From Devosia marina (GTDB lineage Bacteria; Pseudomonadota; Alphaproteobacteria; Rhizobiales; Devosiaceae), in NCBI RefSeq assembly GCF_009758415.1, contig NZ_WQRF01000001.1, positions 62,001 through 126,000 on the forward strand: a stretch of 64,000 bases of DNA, in the 5' to 3' direction. Every line of letters begins with the position of its first letter. Positions within the stretch are counted from its first letter, which is position 1. This document shows, one piece after another, positions 1-8,584 of this stretch. The position numbers were made by a program, and so were the translations under genes. The notes under the pieces are model-generated. The model saw only the letters and a program-made list of their open reading frames with translations. It did not search any database and was not told the origin of the DNA.

Positions 1-2
1 CC

Positions 3-293
3 AATGGCTGGCAGCGTTTCACTACCATCACCCTGCCCATGATGCGCTCGACCATCGGCGCAGTCCTTGCCCTCGGCCTGATTTACACCCTGCAGCAGTT
101 CGACCTGTTCCCCGCCATCACCGAAGGCGGACCCGCCAATAGCTCCAATGTGGCGCAATACTGGGCCTGGCAGTGGTCGTTCCAGCTCTTCGACTTTGCC
201 AAGGGCGCCACCGTCTCGATGATGATGCTGATCTTCGTGCTGGTCGCTTCGATCGTCTATGTCCGCTCGACCCGCCATGAGGTGCGCGGATGA
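3..293 (+). CDS. Sugar ABC transporter permease, MalF-like (5' truncated by window edge)
   Basis: The open frame enters from the left edge and ends in an ATGA overlap with the next gene, so only the C-terminal ~96 residues are present. The first residues (NGWQRF..ITLPM) are the end of the EAA loop that docks the permease on its ATPase. Two membrane segments follow, the second ending in a basic tail (STRHEVRG). In this family two such permeases form the inner-membrane channel of a carbohydrate importer. The following MalG-like permease and MalK-like ATPase support this. The binding protein presumably lies to the left of the window. Confidence 0.85.
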   Translation, partial: NGWQRFTTITLPMMRSTIGAVLALGLIYTLQQFDLFPAITEGGPANSSNVAQYWAWQWSFQLFDFAKGATVSMMMLIFVLVASIVYVRSTRHEVRG

Positions 294-1117
294 CCCGGGT
301 TGCTGCACCAAAACTCCTGCTGATCCTCGCTCTGGCGCTGGCGGCAGTCTATCTGTTCCCGCTCTACTGGATGTATGCCACCAGCCTCAAGGGCGCTTCG
401 GAGATCTTTGCCAATCCGCCGACCTTCTGGCCCCGCGAACCGGATTTCTCCATTTTTCCGGCGACCTGGGAGCGGCGGACCATGGACACGTTCCTCTGGA
501 ACAGCCTGGTCATCGCCACCGGCGTGACCACCCTCACCGTCTTGCTCGGCACCGGTTGCGCTTATGTGCTGGCCCGTTACCGCAACCCCTGGATCGATAT
601 TGGCCTGTTCGCCATCCTGATGCTGCAGGTCCTGCCGGCCTCGGTGATGATCACGCCGCTCTATGTCGGCTTCAACCAGCTCGGCCTGCTCGACTATCCG
701 CGAACGGCGGTCATCATTGCCGCCGCGGGCAAGTCCATCCCGTTCTATATCGTGCTCGTCCGCGCCACCTTCATGAGCGTGCCAAGCGAGCTCGAGGAAG
801 CGGCGCTGGTCGATGGCAATTCGCGCTGGGGTGCCTTTTTCTTCATCGTGCTCCCACTGGCGCGAAACGGCATCCTCGTGCTGGCCATTCTCACCTTCAT
901 GCAGGCCTTCGGCGAATACATCTATTCGAAATCAATCATCACGACGCAGTCGCTTCAGCCGGCCAGTGTCGGCCTGTCGGGCTTCCTTGGCCCGAACTCC
1001 ACCGATTGGAACGGGATCATGGCCTATGCCGCGATGTATGTGACCCCAATCATCCTCGTCTTCGTTATCCTGCAGCGCCGCATCGTGTCCGGCCTAACCT
1101 CGGGAGCCCTCAAATGA
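290..1117 (+). CDS. Sugar ABC transporter permease, MalG-like
   Basis: A 275-residue inner-membrane permease of the binding-protein-dependent carbohydrate family (CUT1 type). It has a membrane anchor at residues 8-28, several further hydrophobic segments and a clear EAA loop at 169-190 (ELEEAALVDG...VLPLA) that contacts the ATPase. Start and stop overlap both neighbours by ATGA, indicating translational coupling with the upstream permease and the downstream ATPase. The substrate cannot be read from the sequence; a sugar or polyol is likely from the family. Length is normal. Confidence 0.9.
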   Translation: MTRVAAPKLLLILALALAAVYLFPLYWMYATSLKGASEIFANPPTFWPREPDFSIFPATWERRTMDTFLWNSLVIATGVTTLTVLLGTGCAYVLARYRNPWIDIGLFAILMLQVLPASVMITPLYVGFNQLGLLDYPRTAVIIAAAGKSIPFYIVLVRATFMSVPSELEEAALVDGNSRWGAFFFIVLPLARNGILVLAILTFMQAFGEYIYSKSIITTQSLQPASVGLSGFLGPNSTDWNGIMAYAAMYVTPIILVFVILQRRIVSGLTSGALK

Positions 1118-2187
1118 GTGCCCAACCCCAGATCGAACTCGTCGGCATCGACAAGCACTATGGCACCTTCCACGCGCTCAAGAACATCGACCTGATCATT
1201 CCCAAGGGCCAGTTCGTGGCTCTGGTCGGGCCCTCGGGCTGCGGCAAGTCGACACTTCTGCGATCAATTGCTGGGTTGGAAAGCATCACCGGCGGCACCA
1301 TGAAGATCGCCGGCGAAGTGATGAACGGTGTGCCGCCGCGCAAGCGCGATGTCGCCATGGTGTTCCAGTCCTATGCGCTTTATCCGCATATGACGGTTGA
1401 GCAGAACCTGACCTATTCTTTGCGCCTGAAGCGCGTGCCCAGGTCAGAGGCCAGGAAAGCTGCAGACGAAGTTGCCAAGACCATTGGCCTGCAGCAATTG
1501 ATGCATCGCTATCCACGCGAGCTCTCCGGTGGCCAGCGCCAGCGGGTGGCCATGGGGCGGGCGATCATCCGCCACCCCAAGGCCTTCCTGTTCGACGAGC
1601 CGCTGTCCAATCTGGACGCCGCCCTGCGCGTGCATATGCGCAAGGAAATCCGTGCCTTGCACGACCGGCTCGGCGCAACCTCTGTTTATGTCACGCACGA
1701 CCAGATCGAGGCCATGACCATGGCCGATCATGTGGTGGTGATGCGTGATGGTGTCATCGAACAGCAGGGCAGCCCGCTCGCGCTTTACGACACCCCGGCC
1801 ACCCGCTTTGTCGCCGGTTTTATCGGTTCACCCGCGATGAACTTCATCCCCGGGACCATTGCTGACGACGGCCAGCATGTGACCTTGGAACTTGAGGGGG
1901 TCGCGGCCTTGCCCATTGGCCGAAGCCTGGAGCCAAGCCGGAAGGTCATTGTCGGATTGCGTCCAGAACATATCGAGGCGACCCCAGGCAAAAGCGGGCA
2001 GATCGTCTTGCCCGTCTCCGTCGTGGAATCGACTGGGTCATTGACCTATCTGACGACGGACGGTGCACCGGAGCTGACCGTGGTCATCACCGGACGCAGC
2101 GACATCAGATCCAGGGACACGGTTGGTCTGAACATCGCGCCCGAACGGGTGCACATTTTCGATGCGGAGACCGAACGCGCGCTTTGA
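1114..2187 (+). CDS. Carbohydrate ABC transporter ATPase, MalK/UgpC-like
   Basis: The ATG at 1114 overlaps the permease stop (ATGA) and begins a 357-residue ATPase. The open frame continues upstream, but that part is an out-of-frame shadow of the permeases. Visible motifs are Walker A GPSGCGKST (39-47), Q-loop MVFQ (82-85), signature LSGGQ (138-142), Walker B FLFDEP (158-163) and H-loop TH. A C-terminal regulatory/TOBE domain follows, ending near ..ERVHIF. Such ATPases often energise more than one CUT1 importer. The convergent sugar operon at 4053-7119 has no ATPase of its own, so this protein may serve both. Confidence 0.93.
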   Translation: MSAQPQIELVGIDKHYGTFHALKNIDLIIPKGQFVALVGPSGCGKSTLLRSIAGLESITGGTMKIAGEVMNGVPPRKRDVAMVFQSYALYPHMTVEQNLTYSLRLKRVPRSEARKAADEVAKTIGLQQLMHRYPRELSGGQRQRVAMGRAIIRHPKAFLFDEPLSNLDAALRVHMRKEIRALHDRLGATSVYVTHDQIEAMTMADHVVVMRDGVIEQQGSPLALYDTPATRFVAGFIGSPAMNFIPGTIADDGQHVTLELEGVAALPIGRSLEPSRKVIVGLRPEHIEATPGKSGQIVLPVSVVESTGSLTYLTTDGAPELTVVITGRSDIRSRDTVGLNIAPERVHIFDAETERAL

Positions 2188-2208
2188 ACTATCCGCCTGA
2201 CCGGAGGC

Positions 2209-2982
2209 TCAGGCAGGCACGCTCAGTGCCGCACGGACGCGATCGAGAGCCTCTGACGTGCTGCCCTCCGGCTGGTATTCAAGCCCCACCGCGCCGCTAT
2301 AGCCATTGGCGTAAAGCCAGGCCAGCCGATGGCCGAGGTCGATTTCGCCCAGGCCCGGGTCGTTGCGGCCGGGATGATCGGCCACGTGGGCATGAATGAC
2401 ACGTGAGACGCGTTGCTGCAGCACGTCCTCGATCCGCTCGCCCATCACATGGGAATGATAGAGGTCATAGACGATGCCGATCTCGGTGCGGCCCACCTCG
2501 TCGACAATGTTGAGCGCCTCGCGGGTGGAGGACAGGTAATATCCCTTGTGATCAATCAGGGTATTCAGGGGTTCGACGCCCAGGCGCACCCCGCTGCCTT
2601 CCAGCACATCGGCTGCGGCCTTGAGACAATCCACCAATGCCTTGTGCTGCTCTTCGCGGGATCGTCCGGGTAGGTCGTCGCCGGCCTGGGCGATCAGGAC
2701 TTTGGCGCCCAGCCGCTGCGCCGTCCGCACCGAGGTGGCAAGCCCGGAGAGAAAAGCGGCGTGATTGGCCGGATCGGTCAGGGCGATCATCGGCTCGGCA
2801 ACAAAGCCGCTCAGAGTCATGCCGGTTTCCTTGAGCGCGGCCTCGATGGCATCCAGATCCTTGTTGGACCAGAGCCAAAATTCGACTGCGTCCAGACCTG
2901 CCGCCTTCGCCAGGCGAATACGGTCGGCAAAATCGACGCTGGCATCGGCAAACAGCCATTCAATACAGGCAGAAAGTTTCAT
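2209..2982 (-). CDS. Hydroxypyruvate isomerase / sugar isomerase-epimerase-like TIM barrel protein
   Basis: A 257-residue protein of the AP-endonuclease-2 TIM-barrel family that includes Hyi hydroxypyruvate isomerase and ketose epimerases. The N-terminus (MKLSACIEWLF) and candidate metal-binding positions are typical: EPLN near the middle, YDLYH, HVADHPGRNDPG and GLEYQP near the end. It is the last gene of the minus-strand sugar operon, 21 bases after the MDR dehydrogenase, and ends 21 bases from the convergent ATPase. It probably isomerises an intermediate made by that dehydrogenase. The exact substrate is not determined; Hyi is the closest family I recognise. Confidence 0.8.
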   Translation of the reverse strand: MKLSACIEWLFADASVDFADRIRLAKAAGLDAVEFWLWSNKDLDAIEAALKETGMTLSGFVAEPMIALTDPANHAAFLSGLATSVRTAQRLGAKVLIAQAGDDLPGRSREEQHKALVDCLKAAADVLEGSGVRLGVEPLNTLIDHKGYYLSSTREALNIVDEVGRTEIGIVYDLYHSHVMGERIEDVLQQRVSRVIHAHVADHPGRNDPGLGEIDLGHRLAWLYANGYSGAVGLEYQPEGSTSEALDRVRAALSVPA

Positions 2983-3003
2983 CGTGGACCATTCGGTTCG
3001 AGT

Positions 3004-4056
3004 TCAGCGATAGTCGATCAGCACCTGCATGACTTCGGGCGATCCCTGGTCGAGCAAGCTGTAGCCGCGCTCCGCTTCGGCGAGCGGCACACGGTGGGTG
3101 ACGAATTCCTTGAGGTCTGTCCCGAGGTCAGAGAGATATTCGAGCGCGATGTTGCCGCGTCGTGTCACAGACCACAACGGCCCGAGGAATGGGTTTACGG
3201 TACCCACCTGCGAAGAAATGATGCGTGGCCGGTTGTGATGAAATTCCCCAGATAGGCTGAGGCTTTCAAAGCTTCCACCATACCACGACATGGCAACCAC
3301 CGTGCCGTTGAAGCCCACCGTGCGAATGGCTTCGTTTAGTGCGGGAGCCGCCCCCGAGACCTCGATAACCGTGTCGGCGCCGCGCCCTTCGGTGAGATCA
3401 CGAACCCTCTCGGCCACTTCACCGGAAGCCGGGTCAATCACCGAGGTTGCGCCGCCTTTGAGTGCCGCCTGGCGGCGCTGCTCGATGCCGTCAATGCCAA
3501 TGATCTGCCGGGCCCCACTACGGGTCAGCAACCGCGTGACCAGTTGCCCGATCACCCCCAGTCCGCTGACCACGACGTCGGCGCCAAGCGCGATATTGGC
3601 GTCAAGCAGACCGTTATAGGCGGTGTTGAGATTGGCAAAAAATACGCCGATCTCGGGGTCTTCGATTGTGCTGAGGGGAACCACCGCATTGGCGTCGACC
3701 ACAGCGTGGCGTCCATGTGGCGCATAGGCAAAAACCATGTCTCCTATACTGATCCGCGCAACACCCTCGCCAAGTGCAGCGACCCGGCCGACCGCCGCAT
3801 AGCCATACCGTGCCGGCCAGTGCCATTCGGAGCCGTGGGCGTCCGAGAAGAGTCGTGTGCAGGGATCCATGGCCTGCCGCCATTGCGGCGCAAGGCCGCG
3901 GAAAACGTTGAGTTCGGTACCGGCGCTGATGCCGGACACCAGCAGTTCAAGCAGCACCTGGCCAGGACCTGGCCCGTCGAGTGGCTCGGGGCGCACCTCG
4001 ACAGCGCGCGGACCGGTGAAATAGAGCGATTGGGTCGTCAACGACACTTTTGTCAC
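3004..4056 (-). CDS. Zinc-type MDR alcohol/polyol dehydrogenase-like protein lacking the usual catalytic Cys
   Basis: A 350-residue medium-chain dehydrogenase/reductase. The Rossmann motif GLGVIG lies at 165-170, followed by the nucleotide-binding domain. The N-terminal half has SGISAGTE (41-48) where typical zinc alcohol dehydrogenases have GICGTD, so the first catalytic zinc cysteine is absent. This resembles the BchC-like and related subgroups of the family. The start overlaps the stop of the upstream permease gene, so it is translationally coupled to the sugar importer. It likely oxidises the imported sugar or polyol at a hydroxyl. Whether it still binds zinc is uncertain. Confidence 0.8.
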   Translation of the reverse strand: MTKVSLTTQSLYFTGPRAVEVRPEPLDGPGPGQVLLELLVSGISAGTELNVFRGLAPQWRQAMDPCTRLFSDAHGSEWHWPARYGYAAVGRVAALGEGVARISIGDMVFAYAPHGRHAVVDANAVVPLSTIEDPEIGVFFANLNTAYNGLLDANIALGADVVVSGLGVIGQLVTRLLTRSGARQIIGIDGIEQRRQAALKGGATSVIDPASGEVAERVRDLTEGRGADTVIEVSGAAPALNEAIRTVGFNGTVVAMSWYGGSFESLSLSGEFHHNRPRIISSQVGTVNPFLGPLWSVTRRGNIALEYLSDLGTDLKEFVTHRVPLAEAERGYSLLDQGSPEVMQVLIDYR

Positions 4057-4883
4057 CCTTTGATACCGCCCGCGGTCAGTCCGCCGACGAGTTGATTACG
4101 AAACAGCAGGAACAGCAACACCGTCGGCGCGGCAATGACCACGCCCCCCGCCATCACCACACCCCAACTGAATGAGTAGGGATCGAACAGGGTTTGCAGC
4201 GCAAGTGGCAGCGTTTTGACCTCGGTGCTGGTGATCAGCGCCAGGGCCAGCAGAAACTCTCCCCAGGACAGGACGAATGCAAAAGTACCTACGGCCACCA
4301 CTGCCGGTCGGATCAGTGGCAAGGTAATTCGGACCATGGCGCCCAGCTGCGATGATCCGTCGATGACCGCGGCCTCTTCAAGCTCGCGCGGCACGGCATC
4401 GATGTAACCCTTGAGCATCCAGACCGCGATGGGGAGGCCCAGCGCCAGATGCGTAACCGTTAGCGCTGTCAGCGTATTGGCCAGGCCCAGCGAACGGATG
4501 ATCACGACCAGGGGCACCAGCACGGCAACGGCCGGCAGCATCTGTGTGGCCAGGATCAGAAAGCCGATGAAGTCGCGCCCATGATAGGTGAAGCGGCTGA
4601 GCGAATAAGCGGCGGGAACCGCGATGAGAACGGTGCAGACGGCCACTAGACCGCCCACGATCAGGCTGTTTCGCAAGGCCACAAGAAAGTCGCCACGCGA
4701 AAATATCTCCGCAAAATGATCGAAGGTGATCTGCATTGGGATCAGGCTGCGGGACATGATGTCGGCATCGGGGCGGATCGAGGCAACAAACACCCAAATG
4801 ATGGGCAGCAGCACCAGCCCCAGGAGCAAGATGGTCAAGAGGTCGAGGAGCCCATTGCGCAGGCGCGAGTTGCCGCGGTTCAC
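4053..4883 (-). CDS. Sugar ABC transporter permease, MalG-like
   Basis: A 276-residue inner-membrane permease with a first membrane span near residues 12-33 and the EAA loop at 169-190 (ELEEAAVIDG..ITLPL). It overlaps the upstream permease start region (4880-4883) and the downstream dehydrogenase by four bases, so the genes form one tightly coupled unit. With the MalF-like partner it would form the channel for the sugar captured by the binding protein at 5845-7119. No ATPase gene accompanies it. Confidence 0.92.
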   Translation of the reverse strand: MNRGNSRLRNGLLDLLTILLLGLVLLPIIWVFVASIRPDADIMSRSLIPMQITFDHFAEIFSRGDFLVALRNSLIVGGLVAVCTVLIAVPAAYSLSRFTYHGRDFIGFLILATQMLPAVAVLVPLVVIIRSLGLANTLTALTVTHLALGLPIAVWMLKGYIDAVPRELEEAAVIDGSSQLGAMVRITLPLIRPAVVAVGTFAFVLSWGEFLLALALITSTEVKTLPLALQTLFDPYSFSWGVVMAGGVVIAAPTVLLFLLFRNQLVGGLTAGGIKG

Positions 4884-5776
4884 GGGCGCCTCCCCAATTT
4901 CAGGGTCAGGAAGGACGCTGCAGCCAGGATCACCAGCATGACAACGCTGATGGCAGCCGCGTAGGCTGGCCTGAGGTCGGTAAAGACCGCTTTGAACATG
5001 GTAATGCCAAGAATGGTTGTAGCGTCCTGAGGACCGCCGCGCGCCATGATCCAGGGCAGGTCGAAGCTGTAGAATGCGAGGATCCCCAGCACCAGGCCAA
5101 TGATCAGCATGGTGTTCTGTATCGAGGGCAGCGTGATGCTGACGAAGCGTTGCCAGGGACCGGCCCCATCAATGGCTGCTGCCTCATAGAGTTCATCCGG
5201 GATCGATTTGAGCGCGGCCAGGAGCGCCAGCACCATGAACGGCATGCCTTTCCAGCCCGAGATGAAGGTGATGACGGCCAATGCCAGGTTTGGATCATTG
5301 AGGATGGAGCTGTTGCCAGCAATGCCGAAGAACTGAAGCAGAGCGTGCAACACCCCTACCTCACTATCGAGCAGGAAGCGCCAGCCGTAGCCAAGCACGA
5401 TAAAGGGCATCACCCAGGGCAGCAGGATCAGCGCCGAGGCCAGGCGCGCAACGGTCGTGTCGCGGTTGAGCAGCAGGGCAAGGGGTAGCGCCAGTGCGAT
5501 CTCCACCGCCACGGTACCCAACGTCCAGATCCAGGTGCGCCAGAAAGCACGCCACAAGGCGCCGTCAGTCAGCAGGGCCTGAAAATTGACCAGCCCACCC
5601 CACACCGGCTGCGGATTGCGCAGCAGATACCAGTCCTGAAATGACAGCCAGAGCGCGTAGAGCGGGGGGAGCACGGCGATGCCCAGGGCCACGAGTATGG
5701 CGGGGGCGACGAGTGCATAGGGCAGGGCTGCTTTACCAAACGCCCGGGGCACGTGCACTTGTGCGGTTGTGGACAT
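4880..5776 (-). CDS. Sugar ABC transporter permease, MalF-like
   Basis: A 298-residue permease, the larger partner of the pair. It has an N-terminal span at about 18-45, further spans, and the EAA loop at 195-217 (ELYEAAAIDGAG...ITLPS). It lies between the binding-protein gene, 68 bases upstream across a terminator-like stem-loop, and the MalG-like permease, which it overlaps by ATGA. Family and context give a CUT1 carbohydrate importer. The substrate is unknown. Confidence 0.92.
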   Translation of the reverse strand: MSTTAQVHVPRAFGKAALPYALVAPAILVALGIAVLPPLYALWLSFQDWYLLRNPQPVWGGLVNFQALLTDGALWRAFWRTWIWTLGTVAVEIALALPLALLLNRDTTVARLASALILLPWVMPFIVLGYGWRFLLDSEVGVLHALLQFFGIAGNSSILNDPNLALAVITFISGWKGMPFMVLALLAALKSIPDELYEAAAIDGAGPWQRFVSITLPSIQNTMLIIGLVLGILAFYSFDLPWIMARGGPQDATTILGITMFKAVFTDLRPAYAAAISVVMLVILAAASFLTLKLGRRP

Positions 5777-5803
5777 GGACCGGTCTTGACTGAGGAAGAA
5801 AAA

Positions 5804-5836
5804 GCCCCGGACGGTGGGAGGTCGGCTCCGCCCGGG
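5804..5836 (-). terminator. Stem-loop with T-rich tail between binding-protein and permease genes (attenuator-like)
   Basis: CCCCGG at 5804-5809 pairs with CCGGGG at 5831-5836. A further three pairs follow inside after one mismatch. On the minus strand the stem is followed by CTTTTTCTTCC. It lies just after the stop of the binding-protein gene, so it probably lets that gene be expressed above the permeases by partial termination or 3'-end protection. Confidence 0.5.
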
Positions 5837-5844
5837 GAATGCCT

Positions 5845-7119
5845 TTACCGCGCGAGGACCGTGTTGATGTCAGTGCATAGGTCGCTCACCGCCTGGTCGA
5901 TATCCTTCTGACCCAGGGCAACGGCCTGGACGGCCTTCTGGATCGTGTCGACTTCGAGCTGACCCATCTGCGCAATGGCCTCGCTCGGATATTGATAGGG
6001 TCGTGCATCCTGCAGCTGGTCGACAAAGAGCGGATAGGGGAACTCGGTCCAGGGCTCTCCCTGCGCCAGCGAAATACTGCCCGGAATGAAGCCACCGGCC
6101 ACGGCCAGCTCCTTGAAGGCCTCGCCATGGGTGGCAAACATGATGAATTGTCCGGCCGCTTCCTTTGCATCCGACGCATCCCACATCACCAAGGGCCAAC
6201 CGCCCAGGAATCCGGAGCGATTGGCGGGACCAGCCGGCACCTTGGCAATATCGACCTGATCGAGCCATTCGGGCTGCTCTGTGACCAGGTCACGATAAAG
6301 GCTCGGGTGCATGAGGATCATGCCATAGCGACCGTCGAGAAAGCCGCGCTGGAAGGTATTGCCGTCCATGCTGGCCGCATCGGGATGGGTCGAGCCGTCG
6401 AGCGCAATTCCGGTGTAAACTGACAGGGCGTCTTTGAATTCAGGCGAGTCGAAGCCACAAGTGCCGTCATCGGCCAGCATGCGGGCGCCATAACCGAGAT
6501 AGGCACTCATGAAATTGTGGATGGTGAAATAGTCCAGGCTCGTGGACAGGCCAATGCCGTAGGTGCCGTCCGGCGTTCCCTCAGTCAGGGTCTTGGCCGT
6601 GGCGCGCAACTCCTCCCAGGTTTCGGGGGGTGCGTTGGGATCCAGTCCGGCCTGCTCGAACAGATCCTTGCGATAGTAGAGGGCGCGGGTTTCCACTGCG
6701 ATGGGCGAGGCCCACCACTGGCCACCCAGATTGTAATAGCCTCTGTCCCCCGGCCAGATGTCCGCAGCAACGTCAGTGCCATGTTCGGCGTCATAGGCGG
6801 CAAATGCGTCGTCGAGCGGCGCCAATGCGCCGATAGCCTGGAACTGCGCCACCACATTATTGCCCAGCATCGACACATCGGGGAGGCCGCCGGTCGTCAG
6901 TGCGGTAACCAGCCTTTGCTGCTGCTCGGACCAGGGTACGATCTCCATAACCACATCGATACCTTCATGGCCGGCCTCAAAGGCCTCTATGATCCCTTCC
7001 CAAGCAGCAATGTCATTTGGATTGGTGGAGAACTGCCAGAACGTCACCGTCTGCGCAAATGCCGGCACACTGATTAGTGTGGTGGCGAATGCTGTCGCCG
7101 CTAGCAAAACGTGCCGCAT
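5845..7119 (-). CDS. Extracellular sugar-binding protein of ABC transporter
   Basis: A 424-residue family-1 solute-binding protein. I start it at 7119 because that ATG opens a standard signal peptide (MRHVLLAATAFATTLISVPAFA, about 22 residues, cleaved before QTVTFW) and has GGGAAG at good spacing. The open frame runs on to 7239, but the extra 40 residues are not signal-like. The mature start (TVTFWQFSTNP) and later segments are typical of CUT1 sugar-binding proteins. It is periplasmic and feeds the two permeases downstream. A LacI-type dyad at 7179-7192 upstream suggests control by the neighbouring LacI protein. Confidence 0.92.
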   Translation of the reverse strand: MRHVLLAATAFATTLISVPAFAQTVTFWQFSTNPNDIAAWEGIIEAFEAGHEGIDVVMEIVPWSEQQQRLVTALTTGGLPDVSMLGNNVVAQFQAIGALAPLDDAFAAYDAEHGTDVAADIWPGDRGYYNLGGQWWASPIAVETRALYYRKDLFEQAGLDPNAPPETWEELRATAKTLTEGTPDGTYGIGLSTSLDYFTIHNFMSAYLGYGARMLADDGTCGFDSPEFKDALSVYTGIALDGSTHPDAASMDGNTFQRGFLDGRYGMILMHPSLYRDLVTEQPEWLDQVDIAKVPAGPANRSGFLGGWPLVMWDASDAKEAAGQFIMFATHGEAFKELAVAGGFIPGSISLAQGEPWTEFPYPLFVDQLQDARPYQYPSEAIAQMGQLEVDTIQKAVQAVALGQKDIDQAVSDLCTDINTVLAR

Positions 7120-7178
7120 GAATATCTTCCCTTTGAACTCGTCCGTCGCGCGCAGCGCCATGTCCCGTGTGGTAGGTG

Positions 7179-7192
7179 TGTCATCGTTGACA
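7179..7192. promoter_or_regulatory. Candidate LacI-family operator
   Basis: TGTCATCGTTGACA has 5-base inverted arms (TGTCA/TGACA) around a TCGT centre, with the central CG step usual for LacI-family operators. It sits 60 bases before the binding-protein start and just after the lacI-type gene stop. Assignment to that regulator is inferred. Confidence 0.4.
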
Positions 7193-7240
7193 TGGAAGAT
7201 TGCTAACATGTCGTTATAAGGTGTGTCAAACTGTCTCACC

Positions 7241-8293
7241 CTAAGGTGCCGGGCCTGTTGAATTTCGGATCACCAAGCTTGTTTCGAGAACGATTTCATC
7301 GGGCACTTTACGGCGTTCGATAGCCGCCAGGGCCATGTCAAACCCATGTCGCCCCAAGGCGGTCATGGGCTGCGCCACCGTGGTCAGCTCGGGTGCCAGA
7401 TAGGCCGCAATCGTGTCGTCGAACCCGACCACGGAAACGTCTTGCGGCACGCGCTTGCCCATGCGGTAGAGCGATTGCAGGACGCCGGTGGCCAGAATAT
7501 CGCATGTCGCAAAGATTGCGGTCGGCGGTTCGGGCAGGGCCATGAGTGCGTTCGTGTGCTGCTGGCCTTCTGTACCGGATATCTCTGCGTCGAGGTCGTA
7601 ATAGGTGCCCAACCGCACATGGTCTGGCATGGGTTTGAGACCGTGGGCGGCCATGCCGTCGAGATAGGCGGACAGCCGGTCGTCTTCCACTGATCGTTGG
7701 CGGGCCAGGTCGCGCGGATAAATCGCCGGATCCCCGCCGACAAAAGCGATGCGCCGGTGACCAAGGCCCACCAGATGGTCCACCGCTGCGCGTGCGCCCA
7801 CATAATTGTCGACTCGAACGGATCGGGCCGTTTCGGTCAGCGAGCGTTCGATCTCGATGGCCGGAATGCCGGAATCGACGAGTATCTCCACGTTATCCGG
7901 ACTGGCCGTGGTGCAGAACAGCACCGCGTCGACACGTTGGGCAATAAAGGTCTCGATGCCGTGGCGCTCATGGCTGGCGCTGCCGCCATGGTTGAAGATC
8001 ACCACGCGATACCCCGCAGCAATCGCGGCGGCCTCCACGGCATGGGCCACGCCCACAAACAGAGGATTGACGGTAATGGCCGTCAGCATCAACCCGATCG
8101 TATAAGTGTGCTGCGTGCGCAGTCCGCGCGCCACCACATTGGGGCGGTAATTGGTGGCAGCAACGGCGGCGAGCACTCTCTGGCGCGCATCGTCGGAAAT
8201 ATAGCCCTGCTGCTTGAGGACGCGATTGACCGTGGCCGTGGACACGCCAGCCAGCCGGGCGACTTCCAGTAGCGTTGCAGCTTTGCTGATCAA
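7241..8293 (-). CDS. LacI-family transcriptional regulator
   Basis: A 350-residue regulator. The helix-turn-helix is residues 7-30 (TLLEVARLAGVSTATVNRVLK), the hinge lies near 50-60 (NYRPNVVARGL), and a periplasmic-binding-protein-like sensor domain follows. The chosen start is a TTG at 8293 preceded by CAGGGA, because it places the HTH at the usual N-terminal position. The frame continues to 8494, but the extension is low-complexity Arg/Gly-rich and unlike any LacI protein. It lies directly upstream of the sugar ABC operon on the same strand and most likely represses it, with the sugar as inducer. The start could be a few codons off. Confidence 0.88.
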   Translation of the reverse strand: MISKAATLLEVARLAGVSTATVNRVLKQQGYISDDARQRVLAAVAATNYRPNVVARGLRTQHTYTIGLMLTAITVNPLFVGVAHAVEAAAIAAGYRVVIFNHGGSASHERHGIETFIAQRVDAVLFCTTASPDNVEILVDSGIPAIEIERSLTETARSVRVDNYVGARAAVDHLVGLGHRRIAFVGGDPAIYPRDLARQRSVEDDRLSAYLDGMAAHGLKPMPDHVRLGTYYDLDAEISGTEGQQHTNALMALPEPPTAIFATCDILATGVLQSLYRMGKRVPQDVSVVGFDDTIAAYLAPELTTVAQPMTALGRHGFDMALAAIERRKVPDEIVLETSLVIRNSTGPAP

Positions 8294-8352
8294 TGAAATT
8301 CCCTGTCCTCGCCGAAGTCGTGCGCAATGGGGACGGCGCCCCCGCACCCGTC

Positions 8353-8518
8353 GCGCGCCGCCTGGCGCGCCTCGCTTGGAACTTCCCGATTTCCCCCCCA
8401 AAGTCGGGCCAAGAATGCAGCCAATGCGCGCACAATGGAACAGTGTTTTTGCTTTTTTGGAGCGGTGCCGCGCAGGGTCGTCCCAACAGCGCATTGGCCC
8501 CGGAAATCCGGGGATTTT
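8353..8518 (+). ncRNA. Candidate structured RNA or leader between lacI-type gene and ytfQ
   Basis: The 360-base gap 8294-8653 holds four consecutive inverted repeats. They are: 8353-8359 with 8364-8370 (7 bp, GCGCGCC); 8385-8392 with 8401-8408 (8 bp with one wobble); 8420-8429 with 8489-8498 (10 bp, GCCAATGCGC/GCGCATTGGC); and 8498-8504 with 8507-8513 (CCCCGG stem) followed on the + strand by ATTTT. The last looks like an intrinsic terminator with no + strand gene before it. This may be a small RNA or a transcribed leader of ytfQ. No known Rfam class is recognised, and the evidence is structural only. Confidence 0.3.
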
Positions 8519-8578
8519 GGGCGTTTTGACAAGGCAGTCGCCAGGGTCGTTCGTCCCATCTGAAATTTCATCTTTACA

Positions 8579-8584
8579 TATAAT
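8579..8584 (+). promoter_or_regulatory. Candidate -10 element for ytfQ
   Basis: TATAAT lies 70 bases before the ytfQ GTG in a locally AT-rich patch that also carries TAGTACT. No good -35 lies at the right spacing; the TTGACA at 8526-8531 is too far. Activator-dependent or alternative use is possible. Confidence 0.35.

Noticed and set aside
259-1113. Open frame running continuously into the ATPase gene from 259
   Set aside because: The translated stretch before 1114 has no domain character and lies over the two permease genes in another frame. The ATGA at 1114 is the natural start.
8294-8494. 67-codon N-terminal extension of the LacI-family gene
   Set aside because: It is Arg/Gly-rich and precedes the HTH, which in LacI proteins is always at the N-terminus. 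The region instead carries inverted repeats.
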